A stretch of DNA of 64,000 nucleotides from Agromyces sp. SYSU T00194 (GCF_040496035.1 NZ_JBEPJZ010000001.1:1984001-2048000); one strand, 5' to 3'; shown: positions 41,247-50,413, counted from the stretch's first letter. Made by a program: numbers and translations. Notes: generated by a model from the sequence alone, not told the origin.

Positions 41247-42056
41247 GTGATCCGATTCAGCGATGTCTCCGTTCGCTACCCCACCGGCACGCTGGGGCTC
41301 GACTCGATCGACCTGGAGATCCCCGACGGCCAGTTCGTGGTCGTCGTCGGGCTCTCCGGGGCGGGCAAGTCGACCCTGGTCCGCACGATCAACGGGCTGG
41401 TGCCCGTGACGAGCGGCACGCTCGAGGTGGGTGACCGCACCGTCAGCGGGGCCGGCAAGCGGAAGCTCCGGCAGCTGCGAGCGGAGGTCGGCATGATCTT
41501 CCAGTCGTTCAACCTCGTCACGCGCACGAGCGTCATGAACAACGTGCTCCTCGGCCGGCTGCACGCGACCTCGACGCTGCGCTCGCTCGTCGGCGCCTGG
41601 AAGGCGTCCGACACCGAGCTGGCGTTCGAGGCCCTCGAGCGCGTCGGCATCGTCGACAAGGCCTACGTCCGCGCGTCGCAGCTCTCCGGAGGCCAGCAGC
41701 AGCGCGTCGCCATCGCTCGCGTCCTCGCGCAGCAGCCGAAGGTGATCCTCGCCGACGAGCCGGTCGCATCGCTCGACCCGCCGACGGCCAACCAGGTCAT
41801 GCGCGACCTCCAGCGCATCAACCGCGAGCTCGGCATCACGACGGTCGTGAACCTGCACTTCCTCGACCTCGCCCGCGCGTACGGCGAGCGCATCATCGGC
41901 ATGCGCGGGGGCAAGGTCGTCTTCGACGGCACCGCCGACCAGGCCGACGACGCCGTGTTCGAGTCGATCTACGGCCGCTCCCTGACCGCTGCCGACGTGC
42001 TGCCGGGCGACGAGGCGCCGCCGGTGGCGACGGCCGGCGAGGGCGCGACGGCATGA
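41247..42056 (+). CDS. phnC: Phosphonate ABC transporter ATP-binding protein
   Basis: 269 residues with one nucleotide-binding domain: Walker [10 protein letters not shown], signature LSGGQQQR, Walker [14 protein letters not shown]-loop [25 protein letters not shown] and [12 protein letters not shown] are typical PhnC blocks. GTG 41247 follows AGGA at 41236-41239. Translation of the next gene overlaps its stop. Confidence 0.92.
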   Translation: MIRFSDVSVRYPTGTLGLDSIDLEIPDGQFVVVVGLSGAGKSTLVRTINGLVPVTSGTLEVGDRTVSGAGKRKLRQLRAEVGMIFQSFNLVTRTSVMNNVLLGRLHATSTLRSLVGAWKASDTELAFEALERVGIVDKAYVRASQLSGGQQQRVAIARVLAQQPKVILADEPVASLDPPTANQVMRDLQRINRELGITTVVNLHFLDLARAYGERIIGMRGGKVVFDGTADQADDAVFESIYGRSLTAADVLPGDEAPPVATAGEGATA

Positions 42057-42865
42057 CCGCCGCGGCGCCGACGCGCAGCCCCGGGGCATCCGCCCGCCCT
42101 CGCAAGCCCGCTCCGTCGTGGACCCTCTGGGTCGGGCTCGCGGCCGCTGCGGCGATCACCCTCTGGTCGGGGCTCGGCATCGAGTTCACGCTCGCACCGC
42201 TGTTCACGGACGCCTCGCGCGGCTGGTTCGTGATCCAGGAGTTCTTCGCGCCGAACTGGGGATTCATCTTCCAGGTCGGCAACGCGTGGCTCGAGACGCT
42301 CTCGATCGCGGTGCTCGCGAGCCTCATCGGGTGCCTCCTCGGCCTGCTCGCCGCGATGCTGGCGTCGAAGGTGACGCTGGCCAACCCCGTCGCGCACCAG
42401 GTCGTGAAGTGGGTGCTGTCGGTCATCCGCTCGATCCCCGACATCGGCTGGGCGTTCCTGCTGGTCGCGCTCGTCGGCGTGGGGTCGCTCGCGGGCATCC
42501 TCGCGCTCGTGATGTTCAACATCGGCATCATCGCCAAGCTCACCTCGGAGTCGATCGACGCGGTCGACCCCGGACCGATCGAGGCGGCGGACGCCTCGGG
42601 CGCCAACGGCGTCCAGCGCGCGCGCTGGGCCGTCTACCCGCAGGTGCTGCCGAACTACCTCAGCTACAGCCTCTACGTGTTCGAGCTGAACATCCGCGCC
42701 TCGATCGTGATCGGCCTCGCCGGCGCCGGCGGCATCGGCAACGTGCTCCTGGTGCAGCTCGGGCGGTTCGCGTGGGAGAACGTCTCGGCGATCTTCATCG
42801 CGACCTTCGTGGTGGTGCTGGCCGTCGACCTCGCGTCGCAGGCGATCCGGAGGCGCATCTCATGA
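42053..42865 (+). CDS. phnE: Phosphonate ABC transporter permease 1
   Basis: 270 residues with five or six helices. The coupling motif (EAA loop) is EAADASGANGVQRARWAVYPQ-like, preceded by SIRSIPDIGWAFLLVALVGV. ATG 42053 overlaps the phnC stop (ATGA). It pairs with the next permease; both are PhnE paralogues. Confidence 0.9.
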   Translation: MTAAAPTRSPGASARPRKPAPSWTLWVGLAAAAAITLWSGLGIEFTLAPLFTDASRGWFVIQEFFAPNWGFIFQVGNAWLETLSIAVLASLIGCLLGLLAAMLASKVTLANPVAHQVVKWVLSVIRSIPDIGWAFLLVALVGVGSLAGILALVMFNIGIIAKLTSESIDAVDPGPIEAADASGANGVQRARWAVYPQVLPNYLSYSLYVFELNIRASIVIGLAGAGGIGNVLLVQLGRFAWENVSAIFIATFVVVLAVDLASQAIRRRIS

Positions 42866-43761
42866 CGACCGCCACGCGTCCCACCGCCCCCGCACCGGCG
42901 ACCACCCGGCCGACGCCGCCGAGCAAGTGGCCGCACACGCTCGGACTCCTCGCGAGCCTCGCAGTGGTGATCCTCAGCGTCTGGCTGGTGGACGCGAACT
43001 GGATCCGCATCGCCGACCTCCCCGCCGCCATCGGCAACTACCTCGGCCTGATGGGGGCCGGCCTCGCGCACAACCCGCTCGAGGTGCCGTGGAGCGAGTA
43101 CTGGGTGCTCGCGATCGGCCGCATGCTCGAGTCGATCCAGATGGCGTGGATCGGCACGCTCATCGGCGCGGTCCTGTCACTGCCGCTCGGCTTCCTCGCC
43201 GCCCGCACGGTGTCGCCGGCCGGCGTGGTGTTCGTGACGCGGCAGTTCCTGAACGCCGTGCGCGCGCTGCCCGAGATCATCCTCGCGATCGTGCTGATCA
43301 TGCCGATCTTCGGCCTCGGGCCGCTGACCGGTGCCCTGGCGCTCGGCATCGGCTCGATCGGCACGCTGGGCAAGCTCACCGCCGAGGCGATCGAGTCGAT
43401 CGACCAGGGCCCGGTCGAGGCCGCGCTCGCCGCGGGTGCACGCCCCGTGCAGCGCATGCGCTGGGCGATCCTGCCGCAGGCGCTGCCCGAGATCGTCGCG
43501 TTCTGGCTGTACCGGTTCGAGATCAACATCCGTGCGAGCGCCGTGCTCGGCGTGATCGGCGCGGGCGGCATCGGCTCGCTGCTGTCGCAGCTGTTCAACC
43601 GGCGCGAGTGGGAGCAGATCGGCATCACGCTGGTCGTCATCATCCTGGTGACGATCGCAGTCGACTCGATCTCGGGGGCGGTGCGCGCGCGCATCATCTC
43701 CGGCGGCGGTCGTCGCCTGGCCGCGCGGGAGCGCCGCGACGAGGCATCCGCCATCGTCTGA
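42862..43761 (+). CDS. phnE: Phosphonate ABC transporter permease 2
   Basis: 299 residues with about six helices; RALPEIILAIVLIMPIFGLG and the EAA-like loop EAALAAGARPVQRMRWAI match PhnE. The Arg-rich C-terminal tail is cytoplasmic. ATG 42862 overlaps the previous stop (ATGA). No C-P lyase or other phosphonate-cleaving gene follows. A putative iron box begins 26 bp after the stop and belongs to the next gene. Confidence 0.9.
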   Translation: MTTATRPTAPAPATTRPTPPSKWPHTLGLLASLAVVILSVWLVDANWIRIADLPAAIGNYLGLMGAGLAHNPLEVPWSEYWVLAIGRMLESIQMAWIGTLIGAVLSLPLGFLAARTVSPAGVVFVTRQFLNAVRALPEIILAIVLIMPIFGLGPLTGALALGIGSIGTLGKLTAEAIESIDQGPVEAALAAGARPVQRMRWAILPQALPEIVAFWLYRFEINIRASAVLGVIGAGGIGSLLSQLFNRREWEQIGITLVVIILVTIAVDSISGAVRARIISGGGRRLAARERRDEASAIV

Positions 43762-43786
43762 GGCAGGCGGGCGGATGCCTCGCAGG

Positions 43787-43805
43787 TAAGGTGAGGCTCA
43801 CCTGA
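43787..43805. promoter_or_regulatory. Putative DtxR/IdeR iron box
   Basis: TAAGGTGAGGCTCACCTGA contains a perfect 7-1-7 palindrome (AGGTGAG-G-CTCACCT) and matches 15 of 19 positions of the DtxR/IdeR consensus (TTAGGTTAGGCTAACCTAA). It lies 110 bp upstream of the DUF1540 gene, in the spacer after phnE. Confidence 0.75.
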
Positions 43806-43915
43806 AAAGCGCCTCTGACCAGCCGGAACACGCGTCACGAAGGGCTGGTGCATCGCTGCCCGCGGGGCTAGCATCGGCCACAGGACGCTGACACCGACGC
43901 ACCCCGGAGGCCGAA

Positions 43916-44215
43916 ATGACCATGCTCGCCGATCTGCCCGCCGTCACCGAGTGCTCGGTCGCCGGATGCTCCTACAACGACCACTCGCACTGCCATGCGG
44001 CGGCGGTCACCATCGCCGGGTCGAACGGCGACGCCCAGTGCGCGACGTTCATCCCCCTCTCGACCAAGGGCGGGCTCGACAAGGTCGTGACGCACGTGGG
44101 GGCGTGCCAGCGCGTGGACTGCATGCACAACGAGTCGCTCGAGTGCACGGCGCCCGCGGTGCGCATCGGGGCGGGGGCCGACGCCGCGGACTGCCTCACC
44201 TACGATGCCCGCTGA
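43916..44215 (+). CDS. DUF1540 protein with two cysteine-rich repeats
   Basis: 99 residues. Two copies of the pattern C-x4-C-x7-C-x2-A-V-x-I...C-x-T-F/Y lie at about residues 13-47 and 62-96, eight Cys in all (ECSVAGCSYNDHSHC...; ACQRVDCMHNESLEC...). DUF1540 proteins are small, probably metal-binding proteins of unknown role. ATG 43916 follows GGAGG; ATG 43922 is an alternative. A putative iron box upstream suggests iron-responsive expression and fits a role in iron or metal handling. Confidence 0.85.
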   Translation: MTMLADLPAVTECSVAGCSYNDHSHCHAAAVTIAGSNGDAQCATFIPLSTKGGLDKVVTHVGACQRVDCMHNESLECTAPAVRIGAGADAADCLTYDAR

Positions 44216-44328
44216 GCATCGCGGTGCAGGCGACGCGTCGGAATGCTTCGTCACCGAGCCGTGATATAGGCGATGGGGTGTCGGGGACGGTCGTGGGGTA
44301 AGCTCACTTAACGATCCGCGGAGTCCCG

Positions 44329-44347
44329 TCGGTCGATCTCCGACCGA
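44329..44347 (+). promoter_or_regulatory. Inverted repeat in the kinase leader
   Basis: TCGGTCG-ATCTC-CGACCGA, a perfect seven-bp dyad immediately before the kinase ribosome site (AGGAG 44351-44355). It could be a leader hairpin that limits translation, or a protein-binding site. Confidence 0.5.
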
Positions 44348-44362
44348 ATCAGGAGAACCTGC

Positions 44363-45382
44363 GTGATCGAATCCCCGCTCCCACAGGAGCCCGTGGTGCC
44401 GCGGGGTGACGTGCAGCGATATCGCTTCATCGAGCACATCGGCTCCGGCGGCATGGCCGACGTCTACCGAGCGCACGACACGCAGCTCGGGCGCGACGTG
44501 GCCGTCAAGGTGTTCCGCGACGACGGCGAGCCGGGCGGCGACCCGGTGCGTCGCGAGCGCGAGATCCGGCTGCTGGGCTCGTTCCGGCATCCCGGACTCG
44601 TCGAGGTGTACGACGCCGGCGTGCTGGAGGATCGAGGCCTGCCCCGCCGCTACGTCGTCATGGAACTCGTCCAGGGCAGCTCGCTCGCCCGGCGCCTCGG
44701 GGACGGTGCGCTGGCGCCGCGGTACGTCGCCGACGTCGGCGCCCAGCTCGCGGACGCACTGGCCTACGTGCACGACCAGGGAGTCGTGCACCGGGACGTG
44801 AAGCCCGACAACGTGCTGGTCGACGATCGGCCCGCACTCGGCTACACCATCGTCGCCAAGCTCGCCGACTTCGGCGTGGCCCAGTTCACCCACGCCTCCC
44901 GCATGACCGATTCCGGCTCGATCCTCGGGACCGCCAGCTACATCTCGCCCGAGCAGGCGCGCGGCGGCGACGTGGGCGTCGCGAGCGACATCTACTCGCT
45001 CGGACTCGTGCTCCTGGAGGCGTACACGGGGCAGCGGGAGTACACCGGCACGCCGATCGAGGCGGCGGTCGCCCGGCTGAGCCGTCGGCCGCGCATCCCC
45101 GAGGACCTGCCGCCCCAGTGGCGTGCGATCCTCGAGGCGATGACCGAGGGCGATCCCGCGGCGCGCCCCACGGCGCACGACGTCTCCGCGACGATGCGCG
45201 ACATCATCCGCGGCATGATCCTCAGCCGGCGCGAGCAGCGCCGACTGGCGCGCGCGTCGCGGCCCGCGACCGTTGCCCTGGCGGCGCGTCGGCGCACGTC
45301 TGCGCTGATCGCCGCCGGCGGAATCTGCGTGCTCACGGGAGCCGCGGTCGGGCTGGCGCTCGGCCTGCACGTCCTCGGGTAG
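44363..45382 (+). CDS. Ser/Thr protein kinase, PknB-like
   Basis: 339 residues. The kinase domain spans about 18-265: glycine loop GSGGMADVYRA, catalytic Lys VAVKVF, catalytic loop HRDVKPDNVL, Mg motif ADFGVA, activation-segment end GTASYISPEQA. A basic juxtamembrane stretch is followed by one membrane helix (about 312-335) at the very C-terminus, with almost no extracellular part, so it lacks PASTA or other sensor domains. GTG 44363 follows AGGAG. Confidence 0.92.
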   Translation: MIESPLPQEPVVPRGDVQRYRFIEHIGSGGMADVYRAHDTQLGRDVAVKVFRDDGEPGGDPVRREREIRLLGSFRHPGLVEVYDAGVLEDRGLPRRYVVMELVQGSSLARRLGDGALAPRYVADVGAQLADALAYVHDQGVVHRDVKPDNVLVDDRPALGYTIVAKLADFGVAQFTHASRMTDSGSILGTASYISPEQARGGDVGVASDIYSLGLVLLEAYTGQREYTGTPIEAAVARLSRRPRIPEDLPPQWRAILEAMTEGDPAARPTAHDVSATMRDIIRGMILSRREQRRLARASRPATVALAARRRTSALIAAGGICVLTGAAVGLALGLHVLG

Positions 45383-45422
45383 CCGCGCGCGCGTCGCCGC
45401 CGGCACGGGCCGGTGCCCGGGC

Positions 45423-45956
45423 TCAGTGCGCGCCGGCGGGCTCCGCGGTCGCCGCGGCCTTCGCCGGATGGCAGGAGGTGGCCGTCATCCGGCCGTCGGG
45501 GTCGAGTCGCTCGAGCAGGATGCCCGCGATCTCGTAGAGCCGGTCGAGGTCGTCGGGCGAGAGGGCGTCGAGCACGTAGTGGCGCACGGTGTCGACGTGG
45601 CCCGGCGCGGCCGCGTCGAGGAGTTCGACCCCGGTGTCGGTGAGTCGCGCGTTCGTGGCGCGGCGGTCCTCCGGGCACGGGAAGCGCTCGATCAGCTCCC
45701 GCTGCTCGAGGCGGCGCGCGACGTGCGAGAGGCGGGGGAGCGTGGCGTTGGTGCGCGAGGCGAGCCGCGTCATGCGCGACGTGCGGTCGGGCGAGCCGGC
45801 GAGCGTCATGAGCACGAGGTATTCGAAGTGCGTGATCTGCGCGTCACGGAGGAGCTGGGCGTCGAGCACGCCGGGGAGCAGCTCGGCGAGGGCGACCAGG
45901 CGCACCCAGGCCGCCTCCTCGGTTCCCGTCATCTCGGGCGTCGTCTCCGTGTCCAC
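45423..45956 (-). CDS. MarR-family regulator
   Basis: 177 residues. The winged helix runs about 50-110 (RMTRLASRTNATLPRLSHVARRLEQRELIERF, wing PCPEDRRATNARLTDTG). It is divergent from the NADP-dependent reductase gene, with two tandem GTTG-N3-CAAC sites between. The MFS exporters lie beyond on the same strand as marR but behind the reductase. Likely represses itself and the reductase, and perhaps the exporters. Confidence 0.9.
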   Translation of the reverse strand: MDTETTPEMTGTEEAAWVRLVALAELLPGVLDAQLLRDAQITHFEYLVLMTLAGSPDRTSRMTRLASRTNATLPRLSHVARRLEQRELIERFPCPEDRRATNARLTDTGVELLDAAAPGHVDTVRHYVLDALSPDDLDRLYEIAGILLERLDPDGRMTATSCHPAKAAATAEPAGAH

Positions 45957-45975
45957 GGCACCATCCTAGCGAGAA

Positions 45976-46026
45976 GTTGACGCAACAACCAATCTGTGGC
46001 AGCATTCAGTTGTTCCAACAACCAAT
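45976..46026. promoter_or_regulatory. Tandem MarR operators
   Basis: GTTGACGCAACAACCAAT (45976-45993) and GTTGTTCCAACAACCAAT (46009-46026) are two copies of an 18-base site GTTGnnnCAACAACCAAT, 33 bp (about three helical turns) apart. They lie in the marR-reductase gap. Confidence 0.78.
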
Positions 46027-46041
46027 TGAACGGAGACCCGC

Positions 46042-46617
46042 ATGACCACGGTCAGCATCATCGGCAACGGCAACATGGGCACGGCGATCGGCGGCATCGT
46101 CGCCGACGGCGGTGCCGACGTGCAGTACCTCTCGCGCGAGGGCGCGTCGATCGACGGCGACATCGTCGTCCTGGCGGTGCCCTACCCCGAGGTCGCCGGC
46201 ATCATCGAGCGACACGGTGCCGCGCTCGCCGGCAAGACCGTCGTCGACATCACCAACCCGCTCGACTTCACCACCTTCGACTCGCTGGTCGTGCCCGCCG
46301 ACTCGTCGGCCGCCGCGGAGATCCAGGCCGCCCTGCCCGGGTCCACGGTGCTCAAGGCGTTCAACACGAACTTCGCCGCGACCCTCGTCTCCAAGACCGT
46401 CGGCGATGCGCCCACCACCGTCCTGGTCGCCGGGGACGACGCCGACGCGAAGCAGTCGCTCGCGTCCGTGCTCGAGGCCGGCGGCGTGCGCGTGGTCGAC
46501 GCGGGCGCGCTGTCGCGGGCCCGCGAGCTCGAGTCGCTCGGCTTCCTGCAGCTCACCCTCGCGGTGAACGAGCGCATCGGCTGGACCGAGGGCTTCGCCG
46601 TCGCGACGGCGGCCTGA
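46042..46617 (+). CDS. NADPH-dependent F420 reductase-like protein
   Basis: 191 residues. IIGNGNMGTAIGGIVADGG is the NADP-binding loop of the F420H2:NADP oxidoreductase family; VVDITNPLDF and KAFNTNFAATL are further family blocks. It lacks the longer F420-binding additions, and a general NADP(H) reductase acting on another electron carrier is equally likely. ATG 46042 follows CGGAG. It is divergent from marR and convergent with the exporter gene, whose stop is eight bases away. Confidence 0.82.
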   Translation: MTTVSIIGNGNMGTAIGGIVADGGADVQYLSREGASIDGDIVVLAVPYPEVAGIIERHGAALAGKTVVDITNPLDFTTFDSLVVPADSSAAAEIQAALPGSTVLKAFNTNFAATLVSKTVGDAPTTVLVAGDDADAKQSLASVLEAGGVRVVDAGALSRARELESLGFLQLTLAVNERIGWTEGFAVATAA

Positions 46618-46625
46618 CCGCGTCG

Positions 46626-48068
46626 TCAGCCGGTCGGGGCGACCTGCCCCACCGGCTGCTCGACGTCGTCCACCCGGGCGCTGGGCATCGCGACCGCGGC
46701 CAGCAGCGTGAGCACCGCGACCACCATGACCGCCAGGAAGACGGCGGACGCCGCCTGCTGGATCGCGTCCGGCGAGTCGCTGCCGAGGCCGGACCGGGCG
46801 ATGATGCCGTTCGCGACCGCGCCGAACACGGCGGCGCCGACGGCGCTGCCGATCGAGCGGGTGAACATGTTCGTGCCGGTCACGACGCCGCGCTCGTTCC
46901 ACGGCACCGACGACTGGGCGGCGATGAGGGTCGGCGTGGCCACCAGCCCCATGCCGAGGCCGACCACGAAGCAGGCGAGTGCCGACAGCACCGGGTTCGG
47001 CCAGGCGGAGAAGGCGAACAGCATCGCGCTGCCCGCGACCGTGATCGTCAGCCCGATGAACGCGGTGGGCCGGAAGCCGATGCGCAGGTAGAGCCGGCCC
47101 GACTGCGACGCGGCGATCGGCCAGCCGAGCGTGAGCGCGGCGACCGCGAGCCCGGAGACGAGGGGCGTGACGCCCGCGGACGTCTCGAGGAAGGTCGGCA
47201 CGTACGATGTCAGGCCGATGAGCGCGGCGCCGACGCCGAGCCCGATGAGCGAGGTCGTCAGGATCAGCCGTCGGGAGAAGATCCACAGCGGCAGCACGGG
47301 CTCGGCCGCGCGCCGCTCGATCAGTCCGAACGCGACGAGCAGCACGCCGCCCGCCCCGAACGCGACCGCGCTCTGCCAGGACAGCCACGCCCATGCCTGG
47401 CCGCCCTCGAGCAGGCCGAGGATGACGAGCGTGAGCCCCACCGTGAGCGTCGAGGCCCCCGCGATGTCGAGCCGGTGCTTCCGTGGCTCGAGGGTCTCGT
47501 GGTAGTTCCGCAGCAGCATCCAGGCCGCGATGAGGCACAGCGGGATGTTCACGAAGAAGATCCACCGCCACGACAGGTACTCCGAGAACAGGCCGCCGAG
47601 GGTCGGCCCGACGACCGACGAGATCGCCCAGACGCTCGCGAGGTAGCCCTGCGCCTTCGCGCGCTCCCGGACGGTGTAGATGTCGCCCGCGATCGTGACC
47701 GAGATGGGCATCACGGCCCCCGCGCCGAGCCCCTGGATCGCCCGGAACACGATCAGCGAGCCCATGTCCCAGGCGAACCCGCAGAGCACCGACCCGACGA
47801 GGAAGAGCCCGACGCCGAACAGCATGAGCGGCTTGCGCCCGATCGTGTCGGCGAGCTTCGCGTAGACGGGCGTCGACACGGCCTGCGCGAGCAGGTAGAT
47901 CGAGAACAGCCACGGGAACTGCGAGAACCCGCCGAGGTCGGCGACGACCGACGGCACGGCCGTGGCGAGGATCGTCGCATCGATCGCGATGAGCCCCGTC
48001 GACAGCATCAGCGCGATCAGGATGGGGCCGCGATCGGATCGGAATCCCACGGATACGGTCTCGGCCAT
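46626..48068 (-). CDS. MFS drug exporter, DHA2 type (copy A)
   Basis: 480 residues, fourteen membrane helices. Family motifs: IDATILATAVPSVVADLGG (helix 1), LADTIGRKPLMLFGVGLFLVGS (motif A), FRAIQGLGAGAVMPISV (motif B), and WRWIFFVNIPLC in the middle loop. The DHA2 family exports drugs or dyes in exchange for protons. The neighbouring copy B has the same length and a high identity, indicating tandem duplication. ATG 48068 is followed by MAETVSVGFRSDRGPILIAL. Confidence 0.92.
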   Translation of the reverse strand: MAETVSVGFRSDRGPILIALMLSTGLIAIDATILATAVPSVVADLGGFSQFPWLFSIYLLAQAVSTPVYAKLADTIGRKPLMLFGVGLFLVGSVLCGFAWDMGSLIVFRAIQGLGAGAVMPISVTIAGDIYTVRERAKAQGYLASVWAISSVVGPTLGGLFSEYLSWRWIFFVNIPLCLIAAWMLLRNYHETLEPRKHRLDIAGASTLTVGLTLVILGLLEGGQAWAWLSWQSAVAFGAGGVLLVAFGLIERRAAEPVLPLWIFSRRLILTTSLIGLGVGAALIGLTSYVPTFLETSAGVTPLVSGLAVAALTLGWPIAASQSGRLYLRIGFRPTAFIGLTITVAGSAMLFAFSAWPNPVLSALACFVVGLGMGLVATPTLIAAQSSVPWNERGVVTGTNMFTRSIGSAVGAAVFGAVANGIIARSGLGSDSPDAIQQAASAVFLAVMVVAVLTLLAAVAMPSARVDDVEQPVGQVAPTG

Positions 48069-48178
48069 GCGCCCCCTCGGAATCGTGCAGACCCTTGGTG
48101 CAACGCGCGGCGGCCGATCGCATTCCCGACGCGGCGGAGGGGATGCCCCGGGCGGCCGCGGAGCGGGCGCGCCGTGCG

Positions 48179-49621
48179 TCAGTCCCGGGCAGCGGGGGAC
48201 TGCGCGGGCGGCTCGAGGTCCTCGACGCGCACTCGCGGCATCGCGATCGCCGCGCCGACCGTCAGCACGGCGGCGACGAACGCGGCGAGGAAGACCGCGC
48301 TCGAGGCGCGCTGGACGGCCTCGGCCGACTCGGCGCCCCCGGCCGACGCGAGCACGATGGCGTTCGCGATCGTGCCGAACACCGCCACGCCGACCGCGCT
48401 GCCGATCGAGCGCGTGAACCGGTTGGTCCCGGTCACGACCGCGCGCTCGTGCCAGGGCACCGCCGACTGAGCGGCGACGAGGCTCGGCGTGGTCGCGAGG
48501 CCCAGCCCGAAGCCGACGACGAGGCAGGAGATCGCGGTGCTGACCGGGTTCGGCCACGCCGACGTCACGAACAGCGCGGCCGCGCCGACCATGGCGAACG
48601 CGAGGCCGACGAGCGCGGTCGTGCGGAAGCCGACCCGGGTGTAGAGCCTCGCCGACTGCGATGACGCGATCGGCCAGCCGATGCTGATGCAGGCGACCGC
48701 GAGGCCGCCGACGATCGGGCCCACCCCGGTCGTCACCTCGAGGTAGGTCGGCACGTACGAGGTGAGCCCGATCAGCGACGCGCCCACGCCCATCGAGATG
48801 AGCGAGGTCGTGAGGATCAGCCGCCGCGAGAGGATCGCGATCGGCAGCACCGGCTCGGCCGCGCGCCGCTCGACGAACGCGAACGCGGTGAGCATCACTG
48901 CGCCGAATCCGAACGCGGCGAGCGACTGCCACGACGACCACGCCCAGGCCTGCCCGCCCTCGAGCAGCCCGAGGATCACCGCGGTCAGCCCGAGCGTGAG
49001 CGTGACCGCGCCGGCGACGTCGATGCGGTGCTCGCGGCGCTCGAGGTGCTCGTGGTAGAGCCGCACGATCATCCACATCGCCAGGAGGCAGAGCGGGATG
49101 TTCACGAAGAAGATCCAGCGCCACGACGCGAACTCGGCGAACAGCCCGCCGAGGGTCGGGCCGACGACCGACGAGGCTGCCCAGACCGAGCCGAAGTAGC
49201 CCGTGACCTTCGCACGTTCGCGCACGGTGTAGATGTCGCCGGCGATGGTCACGGCCATGGGCATCACGGCACCCGCGCCGAGGCCCTGCACCGCACGGAA
49301 CGCGATCAGCGCCCCCATGTCCCAGGCGAGGCCGCAGAGCACCGAGCCGACGAGGAACAGCCCGATGCCGAGCAGGATGATCGGCTTGCGCCCGATGGTG
49401 TCGGCCAGCTTCGAGTACACCGGCACGGTCACCGCCTGCGCGAGCAGGTACGCCGAGAAGAGCCACGGGAACGAGGCGAAGCCGCCGAGGTCGGCAACGA
49501 TCGTCGGCACCGCGGTCGCCAGGATGGTGGCCTCGATCGCGACGAGTCCCGTGGAGAGCATGAGGGCGATGAGGATGGGTCCGCGCCGCCCGCCGAATCC
49601 CACGGTGTCCGTCGTCGTCAT
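48179..49621 (-). CDS. MFS drug exporter, DHA2 type (copy B)
   Basis: 480 residues, paralogous to copy A. It has the same motif order (IEATILATAVPTIVADLGG, LADTIGRKPIILLGIGLFLV, FRAVQGLGAGAVMPMAV). Differences are spread evenly, so divergence is not recent. ATG 49621 is chosen because the aligned N-terminus of copy A starts nearby; an upstream GTG adds an Arg-rich tail only. The 110-bp gap to copy A contains no clear promoter, so they may be co-transcribed. Confidence 0.92.
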   Translation of the reverse strand: MTTTDTVGFGGRRGPILIALMLSTGLVAIEATILATAVPTIVADLGGFASFPWLFSAYLLAQAVTVPVYSKLADTIGRKPIILLGIGLFLVGSVLCGLAWDMGALIAFRAVQGLGAGAVMPMAVTIAGDIYTVRERAKVTGYFGSVWAASSVVGPTLGGLFAEFASWRWIFFVNIPLCLLAMWMIVRLYHEHLERREHRIDVAGAVTLTLGLTAVILGLLEGGQAWAWSSWQSLAAFGFGAVMLTAFAFVERRAAEPVLPIAILSRRLILTTSLISMGVGASLIGLTSYVPTYLEVTTGVGPIVGGLAVACISIGWPIASSQSARLYTRVGFRTTALVGLAFAMVGAAALFVTSAWPNPVSTAISCLVVGFGLGLATTPSLVAAQSAVPWHERAVVTGTNRFTRSIGSAVGVAVFGTIANAIVLASAGGAESAEAVQRASSAVFLAAFVAAVLTVGAAIAMPRVRVEDLEPPAQSPAARD

Positions 49622-49681
49622 GCGCTCCCTCGATCGTGCCCGTACCGGTCTAGCACGCACGAGGATGCACCGGCGTTCCGC

Positions 49682-50413
49682 TCAGGCTGCAGCGTGCACG
49701 AGTCGCTCCACGTACGCGGTTGCGGGCGCCCGACGGAGCTCGTCGAGCGTGCCGCGCTGCGTGACCCTGCCCGCCTCGAGCACGACGGCCTCGTCGGCGA
49801 GCTCCGCGTCGGCGAGGCTGTGCGTGACCAGCAGCGTCGGCCCGCCGAAGCCCCGCACATGGGCCGCGAGCTCCCGGCGCAGGTCGGCGCGCACCTCGAC
49901 GTCGAGCGCCGACAGCGGCTCGTCGAGCAGCAGGGCGTCGGGTTCCGCCGCGAGGGCGCGGGCCACGGCGACCCGCTGCTGCTGGCCGCCGGAGAGGGCG
50001 AGCGGATGCCTCGCGGCGAGGCCGCTCGCGCCCACCCGTGCGAGCCAGGCCTCCGCCGCCTCGCGCGACGCCCGGCGCGACGCGCCGGCCATGCGCGCGG
50101 CGAACGCCACGTTGTCGCGCACCGTGAGGTGCGGGAAGAGCAGGTAGTCCTGGAACACGACGCCGATACGGCGGTCCTCCGGGGCGAGCGCACGCCCGAT
50201 TCCGGCATCCGCGAGCACGCGGTCGCCGAGGCGCAGCCGCCCGCTCGCGAGCGGGACGAGCCCGGCGATGGCGGCCAGCACGGTCGACTTGCCCGCGCCG
50301 TTCGGCCCGAACAGTGCGAGCGTCCTGCCGGGCGCGACGTCGAGGTCGACGCTCGCCTCGAGCTCGCCGCGGCGGGCGGTGAACGTGCCGGCGAGGCATC
50401 CGTCGCCGTTCAC
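49682..50413 (-). CDS. modC: Molybdate ABC transporter ATP-binding protein
   Basis: 243 residues. Walker A FGPNGAGKST, signature ALSGGQQQR, Walker B LLLDEPLSALD, H-loop LVTHSLADA. It is shorter than E. coli ModC and lacks the C-terminal Mop domains; a separate HTH-Mop protein is encoded in the operon. GTG 50413 overlaps the modB stop. It drives ModB. Confidence 0.88.
   Translation of the reverse strand: MNGDGCLAGTFTARRGELEASVDLDVAPGRTLALFGPNGAGKSTVLAAIAGLVPLASGRLRLGDRVLADAGIGRALAPEDRRIGVVFQDYLLFPHLTVRDNVAFAARMAGASRRASREAAEAWLARVGASGLAARHPLALSGGQQQRVAVARALAAEPDALLLDEPLSALDVEVRADLRRELAAHVRGFGGPTLLVTHSLADAELADEAVVLEAGRVTQRGTLDELRRAPATAYVERLVHAAA

Noticed and set aside
43801..43812. CCTGAAAAGCGC as a further right arm of the inverted-repeat family
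   Set aside because: No left partner within 200 bp; the CCTGA belongs to the iron-box palindrome, so the match is probably chance.
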